The notes: a model not told the origin generated them from the sequence alone. A stretch of 64,000 nt of DNA from CAYYYJ01 sp964631205 (GCA_964631205.1 CAZVWU010000005.1:1-64000), one strand, 5' to 3'; shown: positions 1 through 7,679, counted from the stretch's first letter. Numbers and translations: made by a program.

Positions 1-29
1 CTCACCCCTGGGATTTTTTATTTTTAAAA

Positions 30-1382
30 TTAGTATACTATAACTTCATTTGATCGGACTGTCCCTTTTCTTTTGCTTTTTGTTATGTAGGTTAATGTTG
101 CAGACGACAGCTTTAGGTGAGGGGAATCAGTTTCTATTGAGTAATTTAATGCCTTTACACTGCCTTTTTCTAGCTCGCCTAACCTCCATACAAGCTCTTT
201 GCCTAATTGGGAATCTTTTATTGATAAGCCAAATCCATGCGCGCTGACTTTTAGGCTGGGCTGGACGAAGTCTTTCAAGACAGCTTCCTTTATGTTCGAT
301 AGCTTAGGGCTCTTTATTTCTATGATCACTGAATATTGGCCTCTTCCGGTTTTGATCACCTTCTTTTTTACCTTTGGTTTTTTGGCCAAGACAAAGCCTG
401 AAAGAAGCAAGCCTATTATAATTATAATGGCTGCCGATGTTGTTATAAGGACGTCTGAGTTTTCCAGCCTGTAAATTATAGAGATCGTCTCTCCTGGCCT
501 TATCTTGTCAATTGTGAATTCATATCTGACAGTATCTCCAGCCTTGATTATGTCTGTTGCATTTGTAATCAGGGTAACCCGCCTGTTTTTAGCTACCTGT
601 TCATATAGCCTGTAGTCAGTTTCAACGAGATTTCCATAGTTATACAAGGTTATCTGAACCTCATCGAATAGCAGGCCAGCTACAGTTTTTCTCTCCTCTT
701 TTATATTTTTTGAAATCCCCACATCAAAATTTACTGACCTGGTTAAATTGGTGCCTTTTATTGAAGCCGCTAGCTCGTATTTTCCAGTAGGCAAATCAGA
801 TATGTCAATGACCTGGTCAAGCGTTATTTCCCTGTCAATTTCATTTGTCAAGCTTGCTGATTTGACAACTTTTTCTTTTAGGTCAAAGATTTTGAACTCG
901 ACTTCTGTGGCAAGCTTGTCATGGGGCTTTAAAGTGATGGAAGCTGTGAGCTTACTTCCATCTACAGCGCTTTTGAAATCTTTTATGATATATTTTTCAG
1001 GGTGCTTGACCCAGAGGCTGATAGGGATTGAAAAATTGAACGATTTGTCAGGGATGGTTTCAGCATATAAAATTATATTGAAGCGGCCTATGTCGCCGGT
1101 TGGATTAAAGGTAACAGGTATGGATTTGGTTGAGTTTGCTTCTACACGAAAATTGTTGTCCACAGCTATGCTTTTTGGGTAATCCCCCTTCAAAACCAAT
1201 TGGAAAGAATAGCTTTTATTTTCAAGGTTTTTTATAATCAGGTTGCTCACCGATATCGAATTTATATCTAGCTCAACATCTTTTTGGGATAAATCCGCTG
1301 AAATATTTTGTGCAAGAACATAGGCCGCTGAAAAAAATATATAGGCCATAGAGGCTAGCAGAAGCACAGCATATTTAGACAT
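30..1382 (-). CDS. Exported Ig-like membrane protein, function unknown
   Basis: 450-residue protein with a signal peptide (about residues 1-24, ending near VLAQ), about 290 residues of beta-rich extracellular sequence with several N-glycosylation-type NxS/T sites, a transmembrane segment near residues 318-337 (TSAAIIIIIGLLLSGFVLA), then a basic stretch (KKPKVKKKV) and a cytoplasmic domain of about 110 residues. The layout resembles archaeal envelope proteins with NPCBM/CARDB-like Ig domains, but I recognise no named family. It is a single gene with its own TATA box upstream. The well-defined cytoplasmic domain is unusual among the surface proteins of this window, most of which end just after the membrane anchor. 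Membrane topology is seen; function is unknown. Confidence 0.8.
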   Translation of the reverse strand: MSKYAVLLLASMAYIFFSAAYVLAQNISADLSQKDVELDINSISVSNLIIKNLENKSYSFQLVLKGDYPKSIAVDNNFRVEANSTKSIPVTFNPTGDIGRFNIILYAETIPDKSFNFSIPISLWVKHPEKYIIKDFKSAVDGSKLTASITLKPHDKLATEVEFKIFDLKEKVVKSASLTNEIDREITLDQVIDISDLPTGKYELAASIKGTNLTRSVNFDVGISKNIKEERKTVAGLLFDEVQITLYNYGNLVETDYRLYEQVAKNRRVTLITNATDIIKAGDTVRYEFTIDKIRPGETISIIYRLENSDVLITTSAAIIIIIGLLLSGFVLAKKPKVKKKVIKTGRGQYSVIIEIKSPKLSNIKEAVLKDFVQPSLKVSAHGFGLSIKDSQLGKELVWRLGELEKGSVKALNYSIETDSPHLKLSSATLTYITKSKRKGTVRSNEVIVY

Positions 1383-1400
1383 AATCTATATAATATATAT

Positions 1401-1414
1401 CTTTATTTAAAAAG
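1401..1414 (-). promoter_or_regulatory. TATA box of the gene ending at 30
   Basis: On the minus strand a TTTTTAAATAAAG box lies about 20-30 bp before the ATG at 1382, the usual archaeal spacing for a short or absent leader. Pattern only; no transcript data. Confidence 0.5.
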
Positions 1415-1491
1415 TTTAAGCAGTAAAATGTAATATTGGGTTATCTTGTGTGGGGGAATGGTCCAGTTTGGTCTAAGATTCCGGCTTCGGG

Positions 1492-1583
1492 TAAGCCTTT
1501 TTTCAATAAAAAGGCTTAAGCCAAAAAGGAGGCTATTTTTGCTTCGCAAAAATTACGCCTTCCAGAAACTATGGTTTAGGAAT
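1492..1583 (+). other. tRNA intron 1 (canonical position 37/38, 92 nt)
   Basis: The intron lies between G37 (1491) and A38 (1584). The fold gives outer helix CCGGC/GCCGG, a 3-nt bulge ATA (1582-1584), a central helix formed by 1486-1489 with 1578-1581 (one G-A mismatch, one G-T), a 3-nt bulge GGT (1490-1492), and inner helix AAGCC (1493-1497) with GGTTT (1573-1577). This is a slightly relaxed bulge-helix-bulge with cuts after the second bulge residue. The intron body holds two further hairpins, including ATTTTTGC/GCAAAAAT with a 3-nt loop near 1535-1553. No homing endonuclease is encoded. Confidence 0.85.
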
Positions 1584-1598
1584 AGCCGGCGACCCGAG

Positions 1599-1621
1599 TT
1601 GCTTGCCTTTCAGCACGGGAG
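1599..1621 (+). other. tRNA intron 2 at the T-stem/T-loop junction (23 nt)
   Basis: A strict bulge-helix-bulge can be drawn: CCCG (1593-1596) pairs with CGGG (1616-1619) as the 4-bp central helix, with AGT bulges at 1597-1599 and 1620-1622, and inner stem TGCT (1600-1603) with AGCA (1612-1615) closed by an 8-nt loop. Cutting after AG in both bulges removes 23 nt and restores a perfect 5-bp T stem and a TTCAAAT loop. This position, between residues 53 and 54, is non-canonical. Confidence 0.85.
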
Positions 1622-1674
1622 TTCAAATCTCGGTTCCCCCACTTGCCTTTTTATTAGAAGGCAGATAATATAAT

Positions 1675-2502
1675 ATGCTGGATATAATTCTGCTTCTGAT
1701 AGGAATGGGCGGATTCGGGTTTGCAGGATATTTGGATTTGAAGCATGCGGAATTTCCTGATATCTTGCCTTACGGGATGATAATTCTTATTTTGGCCACT
1801 AGGCTCGTTTTTTCCTTTTATTTTTACAGCTTTGCAGATTTGTTGGCATCTATTCTAATTGGCCTGGGATTTCTTGGTTTGGGGATCCTTCTATTTTTTT
1901 TAAAGCAGTGGGGGGACGGAGATGCTTGGCTATTGGGGGTTCTGGGTTTTCTGCTTCCCAATAGCCTGTTTAAAATAAAGGGTTCTTTTTTCCCTGATTA
2001 TGTTTCTCTTTTAATTAATTTTTTCGTTGTTTCCTTTGTTTATATGGTCGGGTATTCATTGCTCATAGGGGTGAGGAATAGGGAGGTGAGGAAATCATTT
2101 AGAAGAAAAATAAAAGGTGAGCTAAGAATGAGCATTGCTGTGTCTGTGATTTTTTTAACAATTTATTTTCCTGCAATCCTGTATCTGGATACAACCTTGT
2201 TTTTCAATAGACAGCTTATTTACATGCAGATCCTTTTTCCATTGCTCATAATTTTTTTGCTATTTTTCCTTGCTTACGCAAAGGTTGTTGAGTCTAAACT
2301 GTTTTTAAGGAGAACTGATGTAAGGAAGCTCAGGGAAGGTGACGTTGTTTCAGGGGGGAAATTCAGGGGCCTGACAGAAAATGAAATAAAGAAACTAAAA
2401 AGAAATGGCGGCTATGTATGGGTAAAAAATGGCGTAAGGTTCGCGCCGGTGTTTTTGATCACAGTAATAATATCTGTAGTTTTCGGGGGTTTAATATTTT
2501 AA
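1675..2502 (+). CDS. Archaeal prepilin peptidase, A24 family (FlaK/EppA/PibD type)
   Basis: A 275-residue polytopic membrane aspartic peptidase that cleaves type IV prepilin-like leaders at the inner face of the membrane. The first catalytic aspartate is in YLDLKHAEFPD (about residue 21) and the second in the GxGD-type motif WGDGDAWLL (about residue 80). Hydrophobic segments cover about residues 1-18, 34-50, 55-77, 100-125, 150-195 and 255-275. The C-terminal part after residue 195 includes a soluble insert (LRRTDVRKLREGDVV...) with similarity to the FlaK C-terminal region. It starts 33 bp after the tRNA. It is the only leader peptidase seen here and the natural candidate to process the KGQ leaders encoded at 28-31 kb and 41-44 kb. 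Whether it is of archaellin or pilin specificity cannot be told from sequence. Confidence 0.85.
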   Translation: MLDIILLLIGMGGFGFAGYLDLKHAEFPDILPYGMIILILATRLVFSFYFYSFADLLASILIGLGFLGLGILLFFLKQWGDGDAWLLGVLGFLLPNSLFKIKGSFFPDYVSLLINFFVVSFVYMVGYSLLIGVRNREVRKSFRRKIKGELRMSIAVSVIFLTIYFPAILYLDTTLFFNRQLIYMQILFPLLIIFLLFFLAYAKVVESKLFLRRTDVRKLREGDVVSGGKFRGLTENEIKKLKRNGGYVWVKNGVRFAPVFLITVIISVVFGGLIF

Positions 2503-2508
2503 AATATA

Positions 2509-2543
2509 GTTCCTGGCATAACCCCTTGGAATAAGCCAGGAAC
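2509..2543. terminator. Perfect 9-bp palindrome after the prepilin peptidase gene
   Basis: GTTCCTGGC (2509-2517) pairs with GCCAGGAAC (2535-2543) around a 17-nt loop, 7 bp after the stop codon. It is the first of two tandem hairpins between convergent genes, and probably ends or protects transcripts from both sides. Confidence 0.6.
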
Positions 2544-2547
2544 ATCT

Positions 2548-2583
2548 AGTAAACGGCATATAAATTGGAACAAGCCGTTTACT
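2548..2583. terminator. Second tandem 10-bp palindrome, different stem, similar loop
   Basis: AGTAAACGGC (2548-2557) pairs with GCCGTTTACT (2574-2583). The stem differs from the preceding hairpin, but the loop shares GGCATA...TTGGAA.AAGCC with it. It lies between the convergent prepilin peptidase and MC1 genes. Confidence 0.6.
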
Positions 2584-2603
2584 ATAATAGAAAGGTAAAA
2601 AAA

Positions 2604-2903
2604 TTAAACCTTGTCTACTCTTAGCACACCGGTTTTTTTAACAAACGCTTTCCAAACCTGAGCCGGAAGCCAGTCTGGCCGATTCTCTGGAGATGCTACT
2701 TTTTTCCTGGAACCTTTGAACTTATGCAGTGTGTGAGTTCCGTCCTTATTTCTTCTCCCGCGCTCCCTTAAAACTATGTCGCCTTCTCCCCTAGCCGCGG
2801 CCTTTAGGGCTGCCTGCCTTGGAGACCTCCCTGTGAAAACACCAGCTTCCCTGCTACCTTTCTTTAGAGAGTAATACTTCTTTGCTGATTTTTTCTTTCC
2901 CAT
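2604..2903 (-). CDS. MC1-family chromosomal protein
   Basis: A small basic DNA-binding and DNA-bending chromatin protein. The core GVFTGRSPRQAALKAAARG, the LRERG segment, and the ENRPDWLP...PFVKK-like C-terminus (ENRPDWLPAQVWKAFVKK) match archaeal MC1 closely. I place the start at the ATG at 2903 (99 residues) because GAGGAGG lies a few bases before it and MC1 proteins are about 90-100 residues. A GTG at 2939 would add 12 residues. The N-terminus is very Lys-rich. It is convergent with the prepilin peptidase and divergent from egsA. It probably acts as a major nucleoid protein; a histone gene is not visible in this window. Confidence 0.9.
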   Translation of the reverse strand: MGKKKSAKKYYSLKKGSREAGVFTGRSPRQAALKAAARGEGDIVLRERGRRNKDGTHTLHKFKGSRKKVASPENRPDWLPAQVWKAFVKKTGVLRVDKV

Positions 2904-3011
2904 AGATTTCCTCCTCTGTGGAGCAGTCTTCTGTTCCACTCTTTTGTTATCTATATCATATTTGTCTTTATAAATGTTATTCCTTTAGTCGGTTTTAGTA
3001 TATTGCAAACA

Positions 3012-3020
3012 TATTTAAAA
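3012..3020 (+). promoter_or_regulatory. TATA box of the G1P dehydrogenase gene
   Basis: TATTTAAAA is centred about 25 bp before the ATG at 3041, implying a nearly leaderless mRNA. Spacing and composition fit the archaeal consensus. Confidence 0.6.
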
Positions 3021-3040
3021 ATAAGTTTCCATTTTAGTCT

Positions 3041-4051
3041 ATGGAATACATATCTCAGCTGCCTCAAAAGATTTTGGTGGAGAAGGGCGCAATAGAAAAG
3101 GTTGCTAAAATTGCCGGGGGGTTTGGCAGGGATTTTATTGTTGTTGGAGATTCTGTGACAAAAAATCTTGGCGGAGACGCAATAGCCAAAAATTTAGGGG
3201 CAAAAATAATTTTAATTCAGGATTCTAAAATGGAGGAGGTTAAAAAAGTTGAGCTGGAAAAAACAGATTGCATAGTTTCGTTTGGTGGAGGGAAGGTTAT
3301 TGATGTTGGGAAATTGGCTGCGCACAATAAAGGGGTCCCTTTTATTTCTGTACCAACAGCATGCTCGCATGATGGAATTGCGTCAATGAATGCATCAATA
3401 ATCGTTGATGGCGACTCCAAATCTTTTGGAGCATCTACACCAGTAGCAATAATTGCTGATTTGGATATTATTTCAAAATCGCCTTACAGATTAACAGCAG
3501 CAGGGGCGGCTGATGTGTTGTCAAATTATACAGCTGTTGCAGACTGGAGACTGGCTGCTGAAAAAGGCTTGGAGGAATATTCTGAGCCTATTGCAAATCT
3601 TGCCTTGTCAGCTGCTGATTTAGTTTCGGCTAATTCCTTGAAAATAAAAAATTTAGAAGAGACTGGGATAAAAAATCTTATCTGGTCGCTTATTTTTTCC
3701 GGGATGGCGATGTCGCTTCACGGCTCCTCAAGGCCTGCTTCCGGGGCTGAGCACATGTTTTCGCATGCACTGGATAAATTGGGCAAGTTTGGCCTTCATG
3801 GGGAGCAGGTTGGGATAGGGACAATATTTTTTGCTTGTTTGCATGGGTTGGATTGGGAAAAGATAAAAAATACATTAAATATTTTAGGAGCTCCAATAAC
3901 AATAAAAGAAATTAATTTGGACAAGGATCTTTTTGTTGAAGCAATGCTGAAGGCGAAAGACGTGAGGAAGAGGTATACTGTTCTGGAGGAGAAGCCTTTA
4001 AATAGGGAGATGATAATTAAGGTTGGCGAGGAGATTGGGATAGTGGCGTAA
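3041..4051 (+). CDS. egsA: sn-glycerol-1-phosphate dehydrogenase
   Basis: A 336-residue member of the iron-alcohol-dehydrogenase-like fold. It reduces dihydroxyacetone phosphate to sn-glycerol-1-phosphate, setting archaeal membrane-lipid stereochemistry. The NAD(P)-binding SFGGGKVIDVGK is near residue 80 and PTACSHDGIAS near residue 112. The metal ligands are the Asp of AGAADVLSNYTAV, the His of GAEHMFSHAL and the His of FGLHGEQVGIGT. Length and motifs are typical. The gene lies just upstream of the repeat protein and GGGP synthase, so two successive enzymes of ether-lipid synthesis sit within 2 kb. The start ATG at 3041 is supported by its TATA box. Confidence 0.95.
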   Translation: MEYISQLPQKILVEKGAIEKVAKIAGGFGRDFIVVGDSVTKNLGGDAIAKNLGAKIILIQDSKMEEVKKVELEKTDCIVSFGGGKVIDVGKLAAHNKGVPFISVPTACSHDGIASMNASIIVDGDSKSFGASTPVAIIADLDIISKSPYRLTAAGAADVLSNYTAVADWRLAAEKGLEEYSEPIANLALSAADLVSANSLKIKNLEETGIKNLIWSLIFSGMAMSLHGSSRPASGAEHMFSHALDKLGKFGLHGEQVGIGTIFFACLHGLDWEKIKNTLNILGAPITIKEINLDKDLFVEAMLKAKDVRKRYTVLEEKPLNREMIIKVGEEIGIVA

Positions 4052-4084
4052 TTTAAAAACTTGGAGGAATATAGAGAGTTTGGT

Positions 4085-5032
4085 ATGGGAAAGAAAAATT
4101 CTTGGAAAGATCTTAATTATGCTCTTCTTCATGCTAGAAGGCTTAAGGAAAAGCATGGCTGGGAGAGGCTGCCTAGCGGAAAGAAACTTATAGATCTAGG
4201 ATATTCTAATCTTTCTTATGCTATAAGCAACCATCATGGATACATCGCTTTTAGAGAATTATTGGGTGAGGAAGCTGCAGACTGGAAAGATTTGGAGTAT
4301 GTTCTGGATCAAGCCAGGAAAATTAAAGAAAGCAATGTATTTGAGAGGCTGCCAAGCAGCAGGTTTTTAAGAAAATTGGGATATGGTCAATTACTAAATG
4401 CGATCAAGGAGTACCATGGTGGATTTGTCTCATTCAGGGCATTGCTAGGTGAAAAGGAGCGTGTTAGGTGGAGACATCTTGGTTTTACTGTCCGCGAGGC
4501 TAGAAGGCTTAAGGAAAAGCATGGGTGGGAGAAATTACCTAGTGAAGAAAAACTTTTAGAGTTAGGATATCCTAAATTTGCGTATGCAATAGGCAGATAT
4601 CATGGGTATAGAAGGTTTAGAAAATTATTGGGCGAAGAAGTTCCAAAAAGTAGAGATCTTGGTTTTACTGTCCGCGAGGCTAGAAGGCTTAAGGAAAAGC
4701 ATGGGTGGGANNNNNNNNNNNNNNNNNNNNNNNNNNNNNNNNNNNNNNNNNNNNNNNNNNNNNNNNNNNNNNNNNNNNNNNNNNNNNNNNNNNNNNNNNN
4801 NNNNNNNNNNAATCTTGAATATGCGCTTGGTGAGGCTAGGAAGGCTATGCAAGAGAATGGGTGGGAGAGGCTGCCAAGTAGAGAGAAACTTAGAGAGGCA
4901 GGATATTCTAGGTTGGCTAGTGCAATAGATCGGCATTATGGACTTGGAGTCTTTAGAAAAGCTTTGGAGAGCAGGAGTGAAAATGATACTTATATGAGAG
5001 TGTTGAAGACTACTAGTCTTTCCTCAGATTAA
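4085..5032 (+). CDS. Tandem-repeat protein of about 55-residue helical units, interrupted by an assembly gap
   Basis: At least five diverged units of about 55-60 residues follow the pattern W-x2-L-x3-(V/L)-x2-A-R-(R/K)-(L/I)-K-E-x-(H/N)-x-(W/F)-E-(R/K)-L-P-S, then L-x-(E/K)-L-G-Y, L-x-x-A-I, YHG, and F-R-x-L-LGE. Units begin near 4103, 4280, 4460, 4640 and 4811. The LP...LREAGY...L..AI...HG pattern resembles short helical modules found in some nucleic-acid-binding repeat proteins, but I cannot name the family. No catalytic residues or membrane segment are seen. The ATG at 4085 is preferred; a TTG at 4061 would add 8 residues. The gap 4711-4810 falls inside a unit, so the true repeat number is unknown. 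It sits 33 bp before GGGP synthase. Confidence 0.7.
   Translation: MGKKNSWKDLNYALLHARRLKEKHGWERLPSGKKLIDLGYSNLSYAISNHHGYIAFRELLGEEAADWKDLEYVLDQARKIKESNVFERLPSSRFLRKLGYGQLLNAIKEYHGGFVSFRALLGEKERVRWRHLGFTVREARRLKEKHGWEKLPSEEKLLELGYPKFAYAIGRYHGYRRFRKLLGEEVPKSRDLGFTVREARRLKEKHGWXXXXXXXXXXXXXXXXXXXXXXXXXXXXXXXXXXNLEYALGEARKAMQENGWERLPSREKLREAGYSRLASAIDRHYGLGVFRKALESRSENDTYMRVLKTTSLSSD
4711..4810. other. Assembly gap (100 N) inside the repeat gene
   Basis: The 55 bases before the gap (4656-4710) are identical to 4476-4530 in the previous repeat unit. An exact repeat of that length would break a k=55 assembly graph, so 100 N is a placeholder, not a measured length; one or more repeat units may be missing. 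Confidence 0.9.
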
Positions 5033-5033
5033 G

Positions 5034-5042
5034 ATTTAAATA
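5034..5042 (+). promoter_or_regulatory. TATA box of GGGP synthase
   Basis: ATTTAAATA lies about 28 bp before the ATG at 5066 and overlaps the stop codon region of the repeat gene, so GGGP synthase probably has its own short-leader transcript. Confidence 0.55.
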
Positions 5043-5065
5043 TCCAATTCTAATTCTATCAGGGT

Positions 5066-5809
5066 ATGACTGTCGCTGAATATATCAAAAAGAAAAGGGG
5101 CAAGGGACCGCTCCATTTCACGCTTGTTGATCCGGACAAGCAGGAGCCTGCTGACGCTGGCAAGCTCGCAAAGCTGGTTGAAGGATTTGGGTCAGATGCT
5201 ATAATGGTTGGGGGAAGTTGGGGGGATGCATTCGGCGGGAAGCTGGAAGATACAATACTGGAAATAAAAAAATCCTGCAAACTGCCTGTAATCCTTTTCC
5301 CAAGTTCAGCTCAGCAGATTTCCGAGAAGGCTGATGCAATTTTTTTCATGTCGCTCCTGAATTCCAGGTCGCCGCAATATCTCATAGATGAGCAGGCAAA
5401 AGGCGCCATATACGTAAAAAAGTTTGGGCTGGAGACGCTTTCGATGGCTTATCTTATAGTGGAGTCTGGAAATAACCCTTCTGTTGCATGGGTTGGCGAT
5501 GTGAAAGCCATACCAAGGGAAAAGCCTGAAATAGCTGTTGCGTATTCCCTTGCAGCAAAATATTTTGGGATGAAATTAGCTTATCTGGAAGGTGGGTCAG
5601 GCGCAAAATTGTCAGTCCCTGCTGAAATGGTTATGGCTGTCAAACAATGTATAGGTGACGATATGTGGTTGATTGTTGGCGGCGGGATAAGGGAGCCTGA
5701 AACAGCAAAAGAAAAGGTGAAAGCAGGGGCGGACATTATTGTTACAGGGACTATTGCTGAACAAAACAGGGAGAAGTTAAAGGAGATAATTAAGGCCATT
5801 AAGGGTTAA
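5066..5809 (+). CDS. (S)-3-O-geranylgeranylglyceryl phosphate synthase
   Basis: A 247-residue TIM-barrel prenyltransferase that joins geranylgeranyl diphosphate to sn-glycerol-1-phosphate, the first committed ether-lipid bond. Diagnostic segments are HFTLVDPDKQ (about residues 17-26), IMVGGSWG, ILFPSS, YLEGGSGAK (phosphate binding, about residue 172), IVGGGIREPETA and ADIIVTGTIAE. Length and ends match archaeal GGGPS. The product of the egsA reaction 1 kb upstream is its substrate. A nested palindromic repeat starts 4 bp after its stop codon. Confidence 0.95.
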   Translation: MTVAEYIKKKRGKGPLHFTLVDPDKQEPADAGKLAKLVEGFGSDAIMVGGSWGDAFGGKLEDTILEIKKSCKLPVILFPSSAQQISEKADAIFFMSLLNSRSPQYLIDEQAKGAIYVKKFGLETLSMAYLIVESGNNPSVAWVGDVKAIPREKPEIAVAYSLAAKYFGMKLAYLEGGSGAKLSVPAEMVMAVKQCIGDDMWLIVGGGIREPETAKEKVKAGADIIVTGTIAEQNREKLKEIIKAIKG

Positions 5810-5812
5810 TTC

Positions 5813-5894
5813 TATACCCTTTCTTAAAGGGGATGACATAGGTCTTGTCCAATTGGTTAGGACCTATGTCCAGCTGAAAACGAAAGGTATAACC
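5813..5894. repeat. Nested palindromic repeat element (long form)
   Basis: Outer arms TATACCCTTTC (5813-5823) and GAAAGGTATA (5882-5891) enclose a perfect 10-bp inner palindrome GACATAGGTC (5835-5844) / GACCTATGTC (5861-5870). The outer arms plus following TAACC match (as reverse complement) the elements at 11611, 47177 and 49655. The inner module (CAGCTGGACATAGGTC ... GACCTATGTCATCC on the minus strand) matches those at 43197, 49802 and, more weakly, 63578. It begins 4 bp after the GGGPS stop and precedes polX. Confidence 0.75.
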
Positions 5895-5956
5895 AAAGAA
5901 ATACCGGACCAATTCTTTTGAAAGCTGATTTATATCGCGCAAACCAATAATAAAAT

Positions 5957-7678
5957 ATGTCAACAAATAAAAAAATAGCTGAGATTTTTTACCAGATGTC
6001 TGAGATTCTGGAAATACAAGGGCAGGTTTGGGAGTCAAGGGCTTACCAGAAGGCTGCGAGGACAATCGAGACTTTTTCCAAGGATGTTGCTGAAATTTAT
6101 AAAAAACAGGGCCTTGAAGGGTTGATGGAAATACCAGGTGTAGGGAAGGGCCTTGCTGAAAAGATTGGGCAGTTTGCAGCAGAGGGCAGGATAGAAAAAC
6201 ATCAGGAGCTTTTAAAATCAATACCGAAAGGCCTGCTTGATATTATTTCTGTCCAGGGTTTAGGCCCAAAAAAGGCAAGCAAGCTGTATAAGGAATTAAA
6301 AATTGATAACATTGAAAAATTAGAGAGTGAGGCTAAAGACGGCAGAATAAGGGAACTGGAAGGGTTTGGGGAGAAAAGCGAGAAAGATATTTTAAAGGGG
6401 ATTGAAATTTTCAAAAAAGGCCAGGAAAGGATGCTTTTGGGGGAGGCCCTGCCCCTTGCAATCGAAATTGCAAACAGATTAAAAAGTTTAAAGGAAGTTG
6501 AGAGTATAGAAATTGCCGGGTCAATAAGGAGACGGAAGGAAACGATTGGCGATATAGACATATTAATTATTTCAAAAAACCCTGCAAAGATCATGGATTT
6601 TTTTGTCAGCATGCCGAATGTGGATTTTGTGCAGGGCAAAGGGGATACCAAATCTTCTGTTACGCTGAAAGAGGGGCTGGACTGCGACCTGAGGGTTCTG
6701 GATCCAAAAAGTTTTGGGGCAGCTCTGGCATATTTCACAGGATCCAAAGAGCACAATATTGTGATGAGGCAATTGGCAATTAAAAAAGGCTGGAAGCTTT
6801 CTGAATATGGGCTGTTTGATAAAAAAAATAATATAATAGCTGGAAAAACAGAAGAGGAAATTTACAAGAAATTTGGGATGGCTTATATTGAACCGGAGTT
6901 AAGGGAGAACGCAGGAGAGATAGAGGCTTCGCAAAAAGGGGAGCTGCCAAATTTGATTAAATACAATTCTCTCAAAGGGGACCTTCATATGCATACAAAA
7001 TGGTCTGATGGTGTGTATACAACCGAGGAGATGGTGAAGGCTGCGATTGCAAAAAGGTATACGTATATTGCGATTACAGATCATTCAAAATCTGAGAGGA
7101 TTGCTAATGGGATGGATGAGAAAAGGGTGCTTGAATATTTCAGGGAAATTGAAAAGCTGCAGGAAAAATATCCCCAGATAAAAATCCTGAAGGGGTCTGA
7201 GATTAGCATACAGGCTGACGGAGGGCTGGATTATTCTGGAAAGATATTGAAGGAACTGGATTTAATTGTGGGTTCCGTACATTCCAGATTCAAATCGCCT
7301 GAAGCAGAGATGACGAAAAGGATAATAAAGGCGCTGGATACAGGTCTGGTTACAGTTCTCGGGCACCCGACAGGCAGGCTCATAGGCCAAAGGGAGCAGT
7401 ATGCGGTTAATCTGGACAAGGTTTTTGAGGCTGCTGCAAGGAATAATGTCGCTCTTGAAATAAATTCGTCTCCGCAAAGGCTGGACCTGAATGATTACAA
7501 TGCCAAAAAAGCTTTGGGCTTTGGTTGCAAATTTGCGGTGAATACAGATGCGCATTCAACTGACCAGCTGGATTTCATTCATTTGGGGATTGGCCAGGCA
7601 AGAAGGGGCTGGCTCGAGGAAAAGGATGTTGTGAATTCTTGGGGCTGGGAGAAATTTGAGAAGGTTTTGAAAAAATAG
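5957..7678 (+). CDS. DNA polymerase X with C-terminal PHP domain
   Basis: 573 residues in the family-X order. An N-terminal helix-hairpin-helix 8-kDa-like domain includes IPGVGKGLAEKI and VQGLGPKKASKLY. The nucleotidyltransferase palm has GSIRRRKETIGDIDIL (about residues 192-207; paired Asp of the GS...DxD motif) and the third Asp in LDCDLRVLD. The C-terminal PHP phosphoesterase carries metal ligands in DLHMHTKWSDG, ITDHSKS, GSEIS, GSVHSRF, GHPTGR and NTDAHS. Family members fill short gaps in base-excision repair; the PHP domain often gives 3'-5' exonuclease or phosphatase activity. All key residues are visible. A TATA-like TTTATAT lies about 28 bp upstream of the ATG. Confidence 0.95.
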   Translation: MSTNKKIAEIFYQMSEILEIQGQVWESRAYQKAARTIETFSKDVAEIYKKQGLEGLMEIPGVGKGLAEKIGQFAAEGRIEKHQELLKSIPKGLLDIISVQGLGPKKASKLYKELKIDNIEKLESEAKDGRIRELEGFGEKSEKDILKGIEIFKKGQERMLLGEALPLAIEIANRLKSLKEVESIEIAGSIRRRKETIGDIDILIISKNPAKIMDFFVSMPNVDFVQGKGDTKSSVTLKEGLDCDLRVLDPKSFGAALAYFTGSKEHNIVMRQLAIKKGWKLSEYGLFDKKNNIIAGKTEEEIYKKFGMAYIEPELRENAGEIEASQKGELPNLIKYNSLKGDLHMHTKWSDGVYTTEEMVKAAIAKRYTYIAITDHSKSERIANGMDEKRVLEYFREIEKLQEKYPQIKILKGSEISIQADGGLDYSGKILKELDLIVGSVHSRFKSPEAEMTKRIIKALDTGLVTVLGHPTGRLIGQREQYAVNLDKVFEAAARNNVALEINSSPQRLDLNDYNAKKALGFGCKFAVNTDAHSTDQLDFIHLGIGQARRGWLEEKDVVNSWGWEKFEKVLKK

Positions 7679-7679
7679 G

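Larger units (their letters stand above)
1452..1641 (+). tRNA. tRNA-Pro (anticodon CGG) interrupted by two introns
   Basis: The acceptor stem GGGGGAA (1452-1458) pairs with TTCCCCC (1634-1640), followed by discriminator A 1641; CCA is not encoded. The D arm is 1461-1479. The anticodon stem CCGGC (1481-1485) pairs with GCCGG (1585-1589); loop residues TTCGGG give anticodon CGG at 1488-1490. Only after removing 1492-1583 and 1599-1621 does a canonical cloverleaf appear: 4-nt variable loop CGAC, T stem CCGAG (1594-1598) with CTCGG (1629-1633), and T loop TTCAAAT (1622-1628). The mature length is 75 nt. Unspliced, the T arm would have two G-G mismatches, which supports the second intron. A 12-nt near-match to other archaeal tRNA-Pro(CGG) anticodon arms supports the identity. 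Confidence 0.9.

Noticed and set aside
4103..4980. Repeats that might be a CRISPR array
   Set aside because: Unit length is about 175 bp, units are diverged and stay in one coding frame; no short identical repeats with unique spacers and no cas genes.
5799..6221. Minus-strand frame of 140 codons across the 5813 element and polX start
   Set aside because: Antisense to polX and through a palindrome; no coding features.
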